Assembly: GCA_036365515.1 (NCBI GenBank)
Contig: CM070877.1
Location: 111,802,011 to 111,866,010, forward strand
Source of the DNA: Torymus aiolomorphi
Lineage: Eukaryota; Arthropoda; Insecta; Hymenoptera; Torymidae
Direction: 5' to 3'
Length of the DNA stretch: 64,000 nucleotides
The notes under the pieces are model-generated. The model had not been told where the DNA came from. It made no database searches and was given only the letters and a program-made list of their open reading frames with translations. Of this stretch, positions 1 to 11,982 are shown piece after piece (position 1 is the first letter of the stretch; each line of letters begins with the position of its first letter). Position numbers and translations under genes: made by a program.

Positions 1-1224
1 AAAGTATTATGTAAAAAATGACGTATCTAAGCGCTTAGCTCGCTAAACTCAGTCCAGCTCGTATGGTTAGAGAAATTCAATATATTATAACTAAAAAATA
101 TTATCTAAATTAATATTTTCATTAATTTTTTCTATAAGCTGAAGAAAAGACAAAAAAATAAGATTTTACTAATCTTGTGTCATTAAGGTTTTGACTTCTT
201 ACAATTCTTTCAACGAAATTTACCAATGGTGGTAAAAAAATAGAAAAACAATATAGCAATAGCTGGGAGAAACTTAGAAACCAATATTCTTTTTATGTAC
301 TTTCAGACAAAAAAATCGGCAGCGAAATCAGAAAACCACGCGTTTAACGATTTCACGAAATTAGCTAACCTATTTCATATATATGTATGCCTGATTTTCT
401 GTCAAATCAAGAGGTCAACATTATGGTTTTTTTATATTTTAAGTAACCTCGTCATTTAGCACTGCTTTGACTAGGCGAGTCAGTGACGAGCCACCTTAAA
501 GGCGTGAATTTGAAGATAAGTTTGAGATACACGAAAAATATTATGAAAAGCGGTATCTTTAAACTCACGTAACTTTTCAAGGAATTAACATGTTTTATTT
601 TTCAATAAAGCAAATGAAAGCTCTCATTTTCTAGTTTAATTCTCTTTTTTTAAATTTTTGTAGCATTCTTCCAGTCAAAATGGCCAGTATTTGAAAAAGG
701 ATTATTTTTTAGCACTTTTTCTGGAAATAAAAAAAATCTCTTTTTGGTTCCAATAAAGTCGTTTTTACTTGTACATGAGTACTTTCTGTTCCTTTATTGT
801 ATAGAAAAGAAGTAGAAACCAGTTCGGGAGATGTGCATTAAACAAATTTTTTTACCAGTTTTGAGGCCGACATAAAGGCTATATTTTTGTAGATTTATTC
901 ATATTATACCCATTATGTGTAAATTAACACATTTTGACGATTTATGCCAATTCTACAATTTTGCTTAGAATTTCAATTTTTAAAGTTTATATGAATATTA
1001 TTCTTATTGCATTTATACAGAGACCGCGAAAATTCAAAATTGATTATTGGCTTTACAGAATTATTTATCGCAGTTTGAACGTCAGAAACTAATTTTTGAG
1101 TGGAATGTTACGAATCATATACCCTTAAAGAAAATCTATTTTTTGACCTCTTCATGCGATAGAGAATCAGCCATATCTACACACACACACGCGCGCGCGC
1201 GCGCACACACATACGATAAGTCAT
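1..1224. other. AT-rich sequence without recognised gene
   Basis: No recognisable coding region, RNA gene or element boundary. The only clear feature is a short CA/CG microsatellite near 1180-1212. Confidence 0.5.
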
Positions 1225-1400
1225 TTTAATCTTTAATCCCAATTATCTTGTTGGGAAAGCGTAACAGAGAAAAACGTTTCCTACAAAAGTTGTTTAGGTT
1301 TTGGAGGGACATATGCTAATGACCCTAACCTCGACCTTGACTTCCATCTCCAAGGTGATTTGAAGGTCAAGTTATGTTTTTCGGATATAAACCCCTATAT
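1225..1400 (-). repeat. Dispersed repeat, family R1, minus-oriented copy
   Basis: Read on the minus strand, this stretch resembles 3885-4042 on the plus strand. Both carry an AAGGTCAAGGTC-like core, a 'gtaggaaacgtt' motif and a 'ggattaaagatt' end. The two copies lie about 2.6 kb apart in opposite orientation. The family identity is unknown. Confidence 0.55.
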
Positions 1401-1450
1401 TTTTACATTGAATTCTGAAAAAGCTCCAAATTCTCCTTTCAAATATATAT

Positions 1451-1654
1451 TGTTACGTGTGCGAAGGACGATGGAACGAATCAAATGAATACTCGCGTAA
1501 AAAATATGCGACAACCTGAGTGCTAACTCAAGGATTAACAATTCTAGCTCAGTTACTGTCGCGACGCTTGTTTAAAAGCCGCGCGTGCATCTTCTTCTTA
1601 TCATAACACTGACGCCTCAGCGATCGAATAACGAGTCTTACTGAACCCGTGACA
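1451..1654. mobile_element. Short solo LTR-like element
   Basis: It begins TGTTACGTG and ends CCCGTGACA, so it has the TG...CA ends of a long terminal repeat. It is flanked by ATAT on both sides (1447-1450 and 1655-1658), as a 4-bp target duplication would be. It is about 204 bp with no coding content. The flank is AT-rich, so the duplication is weak evidence alone. Confidence 0.5.
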
Positions 1655-1719
1655 ATATTCACGTTAACGGCCAAAGGGATCTTTTGAAGATCAAATTACG
1701 GTTTGGTGAAGGAAAGCTG

Positions 1720-1904
1720 CACGGAGAGAAATTTTGGGGAACGGATCGTCAAAATCGAAGCAAACGGATAGCTCACGTTTTTTGTAATCCGAGTTCCAAC
1801 TTTTGGTCATCCGATGACCAAAAGTTGGAACTCGGCTTATCAAAAGCGTGAGCTTTCCGTCTGCTTCGATTTCAGCAATCCGCTTCCCAAAATTTCTCTC
1901 CGTG
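1720..1904. mobile_element. Foldback MITE, 185 bp
   Basis: It is a near-perfect inverted repeat. The left end CACGGAGAGAAATTTTGGGG is mirrored at the right end, and the arms meet near 1805 at 'ggtcatccgatgacc'. No coding capacity. The superfamily cannot be assigned because no clear target duplication is seen. Confidence 0.7.
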
Positions 1905-2309
1905 TGATAAATCTTAATTTAAATATTTGATAAAATTTGATGAGATGAATGACAGCGCCTATTTTAATGTTGGAAGTAGGATCAGAATAGTTCAGCTGTC
2001 AAGGTGGTTTTCCAAATGAAAAAAAAAAGTTATTTTCTTGCCCACGTTTCGAGCATTTTAATAGGAACCCCCCATTTAACCTCGATTTCTGAAAAAACAC
2101 AATACTACGTTTAGATGCATATACGTGATGAGGGCCAAAGTGATCTCACAAGATGGGGCCTTATTTTCTCGAAAACAAGTAAAGATAATCTCTAGAAATA
2201 TTAGCTAATTGTTGCACTAGATAAGTGTAATACGTCGTTAACATTTTAAGTTGATAATTAAAATATTCTCATAGAAACATTTAAAAAGATATTAAGAAAA
2301 TATATTTTT

Positions 2310-2745
2310 CACCATACCGTGGCCGAAAGTGCCACTTTCGCTCCCGGCTCAAAAACGCGAATGTGGTATTTTCGGCCCGGGTATGGTGAAAAATAGTATA
2401 CGCTCCACGGGAGTAAAATTGGCCAGCCTATATCTCGTGTTTGCCACCCTCGCCTTCGGCTCGGGTGGCAATTTACACGAGATATGGACTGTCCAAGTTT
2501 TTTCCTCCCTAGGTGCGTAATATACTATTCTTCACACGGGGCCGAAAGTGCCTCATTCCCGCCCAGCTCCGAAACGGAAATATGGCATTTTCGGCCTCGA
2601 TGTGAGGAAAAATAGTATACATACCACGGGAGTAAAATTGGCCAGCCCCCAGCTCGTGTTTGCCACCTTCGCCTTCGGCTCGGGTGGAAATTTACACGAG
2701 CTGTGGACTGGCCAAGTTTTTTCCTTCCATGGTGCGTAATATACT
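2310..2745. repeat. Two tandem 219-bp palindromic modules (AATAGTAT family)
   Basis: Two copies about 219 bp apart each hold a GGCCGAAAGTGCC hairpin half, an AATAGTATAC motif, a CCACGGGAGTAAAATTGGCC block, an internal hairpin near 'cgccttcggctcg' and a closing GCGTAATATACTATT. Related modules lie at 4560-4710, 5255-5375 and 22400-22680. Short ORFs across them are by-products of the palindromes. Confidence 0.6.
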
Positions 2746-3165
2746 ATTTTAAAAATTTAAATCTCAAATATCTTTAATCGTGATAGTCAGATTTTTTTGG
2801 GCAAGGAACTCGATTCGAAAATATCAAAAAAGTATCTCTGTGCCAAATTTTAAGATTAAATAAAGAGAACATTGTCCGATGAAAATCGATCGAATGGTTC
2901 AAAAGTTGGCAGTACACACACACATACGCACACATACACACACACACACAAATCCACATACATACACACCCACACACAAGCACAGGACACCCCCCCACAC
3001 ACACACACACACACACACAAACATAGGCACACGCACATACACACACAGACATTTTCTAAAATTATGTGATTCATACTTCTAACACCTCTAATCATGTTTC
3101 TAAAGCAATTTAACAAAACTTAAAATTTTACTATTATAAAGCTTGCTCTAGAAGGAAGGAATTAT
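2746..3165 (+). repeat. CA-microsatellite-anchored dispersed repeat, copy 1
   Basis: A (CA)n tract (about 2910-3048) is followed by 'gacattttctaaaa' and ends near 'aagcttgctctagaaggaagg'. It is preceded by a block with 'aaatatcttt' and 'gggcaaggaactcgat'. The same order occurs near 39500-40275 (plus) and, inverted, near 12420-13110. ORFs rich in Thr-His or Val-Cys here are microsatellite translations. Confidence 0.6.
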
Positions 3166-3880
3166 AATACCGTGTTTCCTAAAATCGTTTTTGTAATCAA
3201 TATTTCTGTATCAAATCAAATCCTATTGAATTATAAGCGAAAATCGACTGTTAGGCGTTAAAAATCATTTTTATAAGTCTAGTTAGTTAGGAATTGATTA
3301 TGTAAAAATATATCCGAAGAGAAAAAGTTTTGTTTTAATCTTATCAATCACTTTTATCATTTCAAAATCGATTATTTTAGGTACATTTCGGTATTAAAAA
3401 TCGTTTTTATGGGTTTAACTCGTGAGAAATTGATTCTACAAAAAAATGTTTAACAGGAAAAAATTATATCTTCGAAAGATGCTATTGTACGGAAAAAGTT
3501 TTGAATAGAAAAAATGCGTATTTCATTTATATCTGAATATACCACTTTTGTTAACATTTTCGAGTGAAATCACATCAATGTAATTAGTTATACTTCAAAA
3601 ACGATTTTTGATGATTTTTAAATAGTGGATTTCTGATTTTTTAAAAAGCGGAATACTCACGCTAATAAAGCGCCCCATACATGAAAAGTGTCATTTAGTT
3701 TATCGGTAGTATTATTTTCTTGATGTTTTCCAGATCTCCCCAACCTCCGAAAATTAGAATTTAACATTTAAATGGCCTATGCTTTCTACTCAAGATTGAC
3801 TTCAATGTTTCTCCTAAATCTATTTGTTTTTTCCACCTCTGCAATCAAAAATGAAAGTTTGCTATTAAAAATTTAAAGCT
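3166..3880. other. AT-rich sequence without recognised gene
   Basis: Only loosely repeated 'aaaatcgtttttatgg' motifs are seen, around 3180-3410 and again near 3600. No gene or element boundary is supported. Confidence 0.4.
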
Positions 3881-3884
3881 GGCC

Positions 3885-4042
3885 TTGACATGTTCTTGAA
3901 GGTGGAAGTCAAGGTCAAAGGTCAGCGTCAACAGCATATGGTCACCAAAGACAGAAACATTTTTTGTAGGAAACGTTATTCTCTACCAAGCATTTCGAAA
4001 AAGATAATACGGATTAAAGATTAAAGTGACTCACCATGTATA
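3885..4042 (+). repeat. Dispersed repeat, family R1, plus-oriented copy
   Basis: It is the partner of 1225-1400 in the opposite orientation. It carries 'gtcaaggtcaaaggtcag', 'gtaggaaacgtt' and 'ggattaaagattaaag'. Confidence 0.55.
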
Positions 4043-4083
4043 TATAAACTAAAATTTGTATTTATTTATTATGTTTTATTTAG

Positions 4084-4450
4084 GCTTTTGATGATGAAAT
4101 CGGAGAACCTATTGTGGAGGGTTTTAATAGGATGATAAATAACAACAAACTCAAAAAAGTAATTGTTACAGAATAAAAATATCAAAATGAGAAACAAATA
4201 GTTTACTCTAGCAATATTTTCCAGGAAAAGATAGTCGAAGGTAACGAGCCAACAACACACAAGTTTACCGAGGAGGAGTTAAAAAATGTTAATAGAAAAG
4301 ATATACGGATCTTCACAAGCGACATTTTAAATTTACTATTCGACGGAGACGTACTGGCTAACTCATCTGTCACGGGCATTCCCAGTAATGCACAAAGAGA
4401 TCGACTTTGTAGGCCAGGATTAGACAGAAACAAATTGACAGCTGCCAGAA
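4084..4450 (+). CDS. Two exons of a BEN-domain protein (partial gene)
   Basis: Exon A is 4084-4158: acceptor TTTAG, 25 whole codons, donor GTAATT. Exon B is 4225-4450: acceptor TTTTCCAG, donor GTAAAA. The 66-bp intron keeps the frame. Exon B reads into LFDGDVLANSSVTG and, about 15 residues on, RPGLDRNKLTAAR. This matches the BEN core, where a Leu-rich helix leads to 'LAxSSLTG' and later 'LDxxKxxAI'. BEN domains bind DNA or chromatin proteins. No first or last exon was found, so this could be part of a host gene with distant exons, a retained fragment, or transposon-associated. The ORF on the opposite strand here is a shadow. Confidence 0.55.
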
Positions 4451-4559
4451 GTAAAATTTTATTAATTTAAAATTTTTTATTACATAAGTGGACGCCGAAG
4501 TCACATTAGTTAGTTTATCAAAGTTTTCTCTTCGAATAATTTACCGATTTGACTAAAAT

Positions 4560-4710
4560 GTCTGGAGAACACTTAATAGTATATTACGATACGTGTGACT
4601 TAAGTGGCCCATTATTGCACGGCGTGAGGTTAGCGCCCGAGCGCAGCGAGGGCGCTAAACGCCGTGTAATGAGCCATTTAAGTCACGAGTATCGTATACT
4701 ATTTTATAGC
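4560..4710. repeat. Palindromic AATAGTAT module
   Basis: A long imperfect palindrome opens with AATAGTATATTACGAT and closes with ATCGTATACTATTTTATAG. Its arms pair through 'gtgacttaagtggcc' and 'agccatttaagtcac'. The core is GCGCCCGAGCGCAGCGAGGG. A related module is at 22400-22680. Confidence 0.6.
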
Positions 4711-5254
4711 TCGTGTGACATAAATCCGCCATATTCTTATTTTATTTATTTTTGCATATTTATAATGATAGTTGGAAGTGGGGTGAGAGAAGTGTGGGGC
4801 GAGGGGGGGGGGGGGGCAGCCCCCCTGCCCTGAAAAAAATTAATAAAAAGTTATTTAAATAATAGAATACCTGATATAGAATATGGTTATTATTGAATCT
4901 AGAATATTGAATATATACATAAAAAAATCATAAAACTAGATTCTTGGCAATTTGATTTGTATCTTTAACAATAAGTTGAAGTTTATGAAAGTGAAAGATT
5001 TGTATACGTTATATCATTAAAGAGAAAGACTTTTAAAACTAAAATCCATACAGTTTAATATTGAATATTTAAAAAGCGCGCGGTCTGCTATTACATAGCA
5101 AATGAAACTCACTTATAATATAGAGAAGCCTTATTATCATCATTTTTATTTATTCTTTGTGGTTTATCAACTATTAACGAAGTTTTACTTCTTTTCCTGT
5201 TCATTCTTATATGTAAAATCATATTTTTGAATAGTTTTGGTAGATAATTGGCGT
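4711..5254. other. AT-rich spacer with a G-tract
   Basis: It contains a G/C-homopolymer tract (about 4800-4830) and otherwise AT-rich sequence. No gene is supported. Confidence 0.4.
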
Positions 5255-5375
5255 TAATTACGTACCTGTGACTTAAGTAAATTCATTATTTCACAGTGTA
5301 ATAATGGGCTACTGAAGTCACAACTAGCCGTGACTTAAGTGCGGATTTAGGTCTCACAGTGCTATAAAATTTGTA
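5255..5375. repeat. Degenerate palindromic AATAGTAT-family fragment
   Basis: It carries GTGACTTAAGT twice and a 'gcggatttaggtctcacagtgctat' segment closely like 22650-22675 ('gcggatttaggtcacaccgtactat'). It appears to be a partial copy of the same family. Confidence 0.4.
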
Positions 5376-6034
5376 TACGAAGAGCGCGCAAGTCTTTCAA
5401 GGTTTTATCGGCAACTAATTGATAGTTTGAGTTGCAATTTTGAGAAATAACTAAACAATATTACCCAAAGCGCGTACAAGTCTTCAAAATCCCAAGAGAT
5501 AAAAATTTTGTAATTTATATGATAAAACCCATTATAGTCGATACAGCACCACACTCCATTTAAAATGTGGTTGAAGTTTGCAACGTTGCGACTCCAACGA
5601 AAATGCAAACTCCCAAAAAATTATGATTCCCTCTCGGAATCTATTCTACAGCGACAAAAATGCAGTGCACAAGAAGCAAAAGAGCAAAAAAATAAAAAAC
5701 AACAAAAACTCAACCCTTAACACTACATTTTGTGGTGGCAAAAAAACAAACAAATTCTAAATCAGCCGCTTTTGAGATCGCCAATAATTTTATTCCCGGA
5801 ATACAATTTTGAGCTTGTAAGAGAGCTACAAAAAAATTGGCAACCACGCAAACACCGCGGAACACTCTCAAACTATTCCATTCGACCGAAAACATCGCAA
5901 AAAAAATTCTAATTCAGCCGTTTTTGAGATCGCCGATAAATTTATTCCCGAAATATATTCTTGAGCCTGCAGCAGAGCTACGGAAAAATTGGCAACCCCG
6001 CAAGCACCGCGGAACACCCTCAAAATACCACCTT

Positions 6035-9000
6035 TGGACCGAAAGGGGTAGCTTAGGGGTGTTCCACGGTGCTTACAGGGTTACCAATTTCTTCGTAGCT
6101 ATCGTGCGTGTTCAAAATTGTATTCCGGGAACAAAATTATAGGCGATCCCAAAAACGTCTGAATTAGATTTTTTTTACTATTTTTCCGTTCGAAAGAGGG
6201 TAGTTAGAGGGTGTTCCGCGGTGTTTTGGGCGTTGCCAATTTTTCTAGGTACCATGTATCCTAGAATTCGTATTCCGGCAATACAATTATTGGCGATCTC
6301 AAAAACGGCGGTGATAGAATTTTTTCAGCGATTTTTCTGTATGAAAAGCCTAGTTTGAGGGTGTTCCGCGGGGTTTTGGGCGTTGCCAATTTTCTTGTAG
6401 GTACCTTGTGCCCTCGAATTTGTATTCCGGCAATAAAAATATTAGCGACCCCAAAATGGCGGTCATAGAATTTTTTTAGCGATTTTTGCGTATAAAAGGG
6501 ATAGTTTGAGGGTGTTCCGCGGTGCTTTGGACGTTGCCAATTTTTTTGTAGGTACCTTGTATCCTTGAATTCGTATTCCAGCAATAAAATTATTAGCGAC
6601 CTCAAAAACGGCGGTGATAAAATTTTTTTAGCGATTTTTCCGTATAAAAGGGATAGTTTGAGGGTGTTCCGCGGTGCTTTGGACGTTGCCAATTTTTTTG
6701 TAGGTACCTTGTATCCTTCAATTCGTATTCCAGCAATAAAATTATTAGCGATCTCAAAAACGGCGGTGATAAAATTTTTTTAGCGATTTTTCTGTATGAA
6801 AGGAGTGTTCCGCGGTGCTTTGGGCGTTGCCAATTTTTTTGTAGATATCTTGTATCCTAGAATTCGTATTCCGGCAATAAAAATATTAGCGACCTCAAAA
6901 ACGGCGGTCATAGAATTTTTTTAGCGATTTTTGCGTGTAAAAGGGATAGTTTGAGGGTGTTCTGCGGTGCTTTGGACATTACCAATTTTCTTGTAGGTAT
7001 CTTGTATCCTAGAATTACTATTCCGGCAATAAAATTATTGGCGATCTCAAAAACGGCGGTGATAAAATTTTTTTAGCGATTTTTCTGTATGAAAAGAGTG
7101 TTCCGCGGTGCTTTGGGCGTTGCCAATTTTTTTGTAGGTACCTTGTGTCCTAGAATTCGTAGACCAGCAATAAAATTATTGGCGATCTCAAAAACCGCGG
7201 TGTTAGAATTTTTTTAACGATTTTTCTGTATGAAAGGGGTAGTTTGCGAGTGTTCCGCGGTGCTTTGGGGGTTGCCAATTTTTTTGTAGGTATTTTGTAT
7301 CCTAGAATTCATATTCCAGCAATACAATTATTGGCGATCTTAAAAACGGTGGAGTTAGAATTTTTTAGCGATTTTTCTGTATGAAAGGAGTGTTCCGCGG
7401 TGCTTTGGGCGTAGCCAATTTTTTTGTAGGTATCTTGTATCCTAGAATTCGTATTCCGGCAATAAAAATATTAGCTACCTCAAAAACGGCGGTGATAGAA
7501 TTTTTTCAGCGATTTTTCTGTATCAAAAAGCTAGTTTGAGGGTGTTCCGCGGTGCTTTGGGCGTTGCCAATTTTTTTGTAGGTACCTTGTGTCCTCGAAT
7601 TTGTATTCCGGCAATAAAAATATTAGCGACCCCAAAATGGCGGTCATAGAATTTTTTTAGCGATTTTTGCGTATAAAAGGGGTAGTTTGAGGGTGTTCCG
7701 CGGTGCTTTGGACGTTGCCAATTTTTTTGTAGGTACCTTGTATCCTTGAATTCGTATTCCAGCAATAAAATTATTAGCGACCCCAAAAACGGCGGTGATA
7801 GAATTTTTTTAGCGATTTTTCTGTATGAAAGGAGTGTTCCGCGGTGCTTTGGGCGTTGCCAATTTTTTTGTAGGTATATTGTATCCTAGAATTCGTAGTC
7901 CGGCAATAAAAATATTAGCGACCTCAAAAACGGTGGTGATAAAATTTTTTTAGCGATTTTTGCGTATAAAAGGGATAGTTTGAGGGTGTTCCGCAATGCT
8001 TTGGACGTTACCAATTTTTTTGTAGGTACCTTGTATCCTTGAATTCGTATTCCAGCAATAAAATTATTAGCGACCTCAAAAACGGCGGTGATAGAATTTT
8101 TTTAGCGATTTTTCTGTATGAAAGGAGTGTTCCGCGGTGCTTTGGGCGTTGCCAATTTTTTTGTAGGTATCTTGTATCCTAGAATTACTATTCCGGCAAT
8201 AAAATTATTGACGATCTCAAAAACGGCGGTGATAGAATTTTTTCAGCGATTTTTCTGTATGAAAAAGCTAGTTTGAGAGTGTTCCGCGGTGCTTTGGGCG
8301 TTGCCAATTTTTTTGTAGGTGCCTTGTGTCCTCGTATTTGTATTCCGGCAATAAAAATATTAGCGACCTCAAAAACGGCGGTGATAGAATTTTTTTAGCG
8401 ATTTTTGCGTGTAAAAGGGATAGTTTGAGGGTGTTCCGCGGTGCTTTGGACGTTGCCAATTTTCTTGTAGGTATCTTGTATCCTAGAATTACTATTCCGG
8501 CAATAAAATTATTGGCGATCTCAAAAACGGCGGTGATAGAATTTTTTCAGCGATTTTTCTGTATGAAAAGCCTAGTTTGAGGGTGTTCCGCGGTGCTTTG
8601 GGCGTTGCCAATTTTCTTGTAGGTACCTTGTGTCCTTGAATTCGTATTCCGGCAATAAAAATATTAGCGACCTCAAAAACGGCGGTGATAGAATTTTTTC
8701 AGCGATTTTTCTGTATGAAAAAGCTAGTTTGAAGGTGTTCCGCGGAGCTTTGGGCATGGCCAATTTTTTGGAAGGTACCTCGTGTCCTCGAATTCGTATT
8801 CCGGCAATAAAAACATTAGCAACCTCAAAAACGGCGGTGATAGAATTTTTTTAGCGATTTTTCCGTATAGAAGGGATAGTTTGAGGGTGTTCCGCGGTGC
8901 TTTGGACGTTGCCAATTTTTTTTGTAGGTACCTTGTATCCTTCAATTCGTATTCCAGCAATAAAATTATTAGCCATCTCAAAAACGGCGGTGATAGAATT

Positions 9001-11790
9001 TTTTTAGCGATTTTTCTGTATGAAAAGGCTAGTTTGAGGATGTTCCGCAGTGCTTTGAGCGTTGCCAATTTTTTTTGTAGGTACCTTGTGTCCTCGAATT
9101 CATATTCCGGCAATAAAAATATTAGCGACCGCAAAAACGGCTGTGATAGAATTTTTTTAGCGATTTTTCCGTATAAAAGGGATAGTTTGACGGTGTTCCG
9201 CAGTGCTTTGGGTGTTGCCAATTTTTTTGTAGGTATCTTGTATCCTAGAATTCGTATTCCGGAAATAAAATTATTGGCGATCTCAAAAACGGTGGTGATA
9301 AAATTTTTTTAGCGATTTTTCTGTATGAAAGGGGTGTTCCGCGGTGCTTTGGGCGTTGCCAATTTTTTTGTAGGTACCTTGTGTCCTAGAATTCGTAGAC
9401 CAGCAATAAAATTATTGGCGATCTCAAAAACCGCGGTGTTAGAATTTTTTTAACGATTTTTCTGTATGAAAGGGGTAGTTTGCGAGTGTTCCGCAGTGCT
9501 TTGGGGGTTGCCAATTTTTTTGTAGGTATTTTGTATCCTAGAATTCATATTCCAGCAATACAATTATTGGCGATCTTAAAAACGGCGGAGTTAGAATTTT
9601 TTTAGCGACTTTTCGGTATGAAAGGGGTGTCCGCGGTGCTTCGGGCGGTGCCAATTTTTTTGTAGGAACCTTGTGTCCTAGAATTCGTATTCCGGCAATA
9701 AAATTATTGGCGATCTCAAAAACGGCGGTGATAGAATTTTTTCAACGATTTTTTTGTATGAAAAGGTTAGTTTGAGGGTGTTCCGCGGTGCTTTGGGCGT
9801 TGCCAATTTTTTTATAGGTACCTTGTGTCCTCGAATTCGTATTCCGGCAATAAAAATATTAGCACCTCAAAAACGGCGGTGATAGAATTTTTTAGCGATT
9901 GTTCTGTATGAAAAGGATGTTCCCCGGTGCTTTGGGTGTTGCCAATTTTTTTGTAGGTATCTTGTATCCTAGAATTCGTATTCCGGCAATAAAATTATTG
10001 TCGATCTCAAAAACGGCGCAGTTAGAATTATTTTAGCGATGTTTCTGTTTGAAAAGGCTAGTTTGAGGGTGTTCCGCGGTGCTTTGGGCATGGCCAACTT
10101 TTTGGTAGGTACCTCGTGTCCTCGAATTCGTATTCCGGTAATAAAAACATTAGCGACCTCAAAAACGTCGGTGATAGAATTTTTTTAGCGATTTTTCGGT
10201 ATAAAAGGGATAGTTTGACGGTGTTCCGTAGTGCTTTGGGTGTTGCCAATTTTTTTGTAGGTATCTTGTATCCTAGAATTCGTATTCCGGAAATAAAATT
10301 ATTGGCGATCTCAAAAACGGTGGTGATAAAATTTTTTTAGCGATTTTTCTGTATGAAAGGGGTGTTCCGCGGTGCTTTGGGCGTTGCCAATTTTTTTGTA
10401 AATACCTTGTGTCCTAGAATTCGTAGACCAGCAATAAAATTATTGGCGATCTCAAAAACCGCGGTGTTAGAATTTTTTTAACGATTTTTCTGTATGAAAG
10501 GGGTAGTTTGCGAGTGTTCCGCGGTGCTTTGGGGGTTGCCAATTTTTTGTAGGTATTTTGTATCCTAGAATTCATATTCCAGCAATACAATTATTGGCGA
10601 TCTTAAAAACGGCGGAGTTAGAATTTTTTTAGCGACTTTTCGGTATGGAAGGGGTGTCCGCGGTGCTTCGGGCGGTGCCAATTTTTTTGTAGGAACCTTG
10701 TGTCCTAGAATTCGTATTCCGGCAATAAAATTATTGTCGATCTCAAAAACGGCGGTGATAGAATTTTTTCAACGATTTTTCTGTATGAAAAGGTTAGTTT
10801 GAGGGTGTTCCGCGGTGCTTTGGGCGTTGCCAATTTTTGTATAGGTACCTTGTGTCCTCGAATTCGTATTCCGGCAATAAAAATATTAGCACCTCAAAAA
10901 CGGCGGTGATAGAATTTTTTAGCGATTGTTCTGTATGAAAAGGATGTTCCCCGGTGCTTTGGGTGTTGCCAATTTTTTTGTAGGTATCTTGTATCCTAGA
11001 ATTCGTATTCCGGTAATAAAATTATTGGCGATCTCAAAAACGGCGCAGTTAGAATTATTTTAGCGATGTTTCTGTTTGAAAAGGCTAGTTTGAGGGTGTT
11101 CCGCGGTGCTTTGGGCATGGCCAACTTTTTGGTAGGTACCTCGTGTCTTCGAATTCGTATTCCGGTAATAAAAACATTAGCGACCTCAAAAACGTCGGTG
11201 ATAGAATTTTTTTAGCGATTTTTCGGTATAAAAGGGATAGTTTGAGGGTGTTCCGCGGTGCTTTGGACGTTGCCAATTTTTTTGTAGGTACCTTGTATCC
11301 TTCAATTCGTATTCCAGCAATAAAATTATTAGCGATCTCAAAAACGGCGGTGTTAGAATTTTTTTAGCGATTTTTCTGTATGAATGGGGTAGTTTGCGAG
11401 TGTTCCGCGGTGCTTTGGCGGTTGCCAATTTTTTTGTAGGTATCTTGTATCCTAGAATTCGTATTCCGTCAATAAAATTATTGGCAATCTCAAAAACGGC
11501 GGAGTTAGAATTTTTTTAGCGATTTTTCGGTATGAAAGGGGTGTTCCGCGGTGCTTTGGGCGTTGCCAATTTTTTTGTAGGTATCTTGTATCCTAGAATT
11601 CGTATTCCGGCAATAAAATTATTGGCGATCTCAAAAACGGCGGAGTTAGAATTTTTTTAGCTATTTTTCGGTATGTGAGGAGTGTTCTGCGGTGCTTTGG
11701 GCGTTGCCAATTTTTTTATAGATCTTCTACCCTAGAATTCGTATTCCAGCAATAATATTATTGGCGATCTCAAAAACGGCTGAATTAGAA
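6035..11790. repeat. Satellite array, about 38 units of roughly 130-150 bp
   Basis: Units differ in a segment of about 20 bp ('ggggtagtttgagggt') that is present in some and absent in others, giving two length classes. Open frames on both strands repeat once per unit with similar peptides. They reflect a stop-poor unit, not genes. Units at 9130-10200 recur at 10160-11230. Confidence 0.85.
9130..11230. repeat. Higher-order repeat of about 1027 bp, two copies
   Basis: The order of variant units from about 9130-10200 is repeated 1027 bp later. It includes the rare variants 'gtccgcggtgcttcgggcgg', 'aaggatgttccccggtgc' and 'ttgggcatggccaac'. The matching segments at 10058-10340 and 11085-11367 show this offset. 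It suggests a recent duplication of a seven-unit block by unequal exchange. Confidence 0.65.
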
Positions 11791-11982
11791 TTTATTTCTT
11801 TTTTTTGCCACGACAAAATGTGGTGATAAGGGGTGAGTTTTTGTTGTTTCTTTTTTCTTGCACTTTTACTTGTTGTTCACATCATTTTTGTCGCTTTAGA
11901 ATCGATTCCGGGCGGAAATCATAATTTTTTGGAAGTTTGGATTTTCGTTGGAGTCGGAACGTTGCAAACTTGAACCACATTT

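Larger units (their letters stand above)
5563..11982. mobile_element. 6.4-kb foldback element carrying a large satellite array
   Basis: Inverted ends of about 200 bp bound the region. The left starts AAATGTGGTTGAAGTTTGCA and the right mirrors it, including the ends' shared 'ccaacgaaaatgcaaactccc', 'gcgacaaaaatg' and 'caacaaaaactca' blocks. Between them lies a satellite unit of about 150 bp containing GTTCCGCGGTGCTTTGGGCG, 'gttgccaattttttt' and 'ctcaaaaacggcgg'. About two units next to the left end (5764-6030) run opposite to the roughly 38 units that follow. The whole is therefore a foldback whose right arm has expanded. No transposase is present and no target duplication could be fixed. Confidence 0.75.

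Noticed and set aside
2774..3116. Cys/Val-rich and Thr/His-rich ORFs
   Set aside because: Direct translation of the (CA)n microsatellite.
6261..11428. Many similar ORFs of 60-176 residues on both strands
   Set aside because: They recur once per satellite unit in both directions. The unit is simply poor in stop codons.
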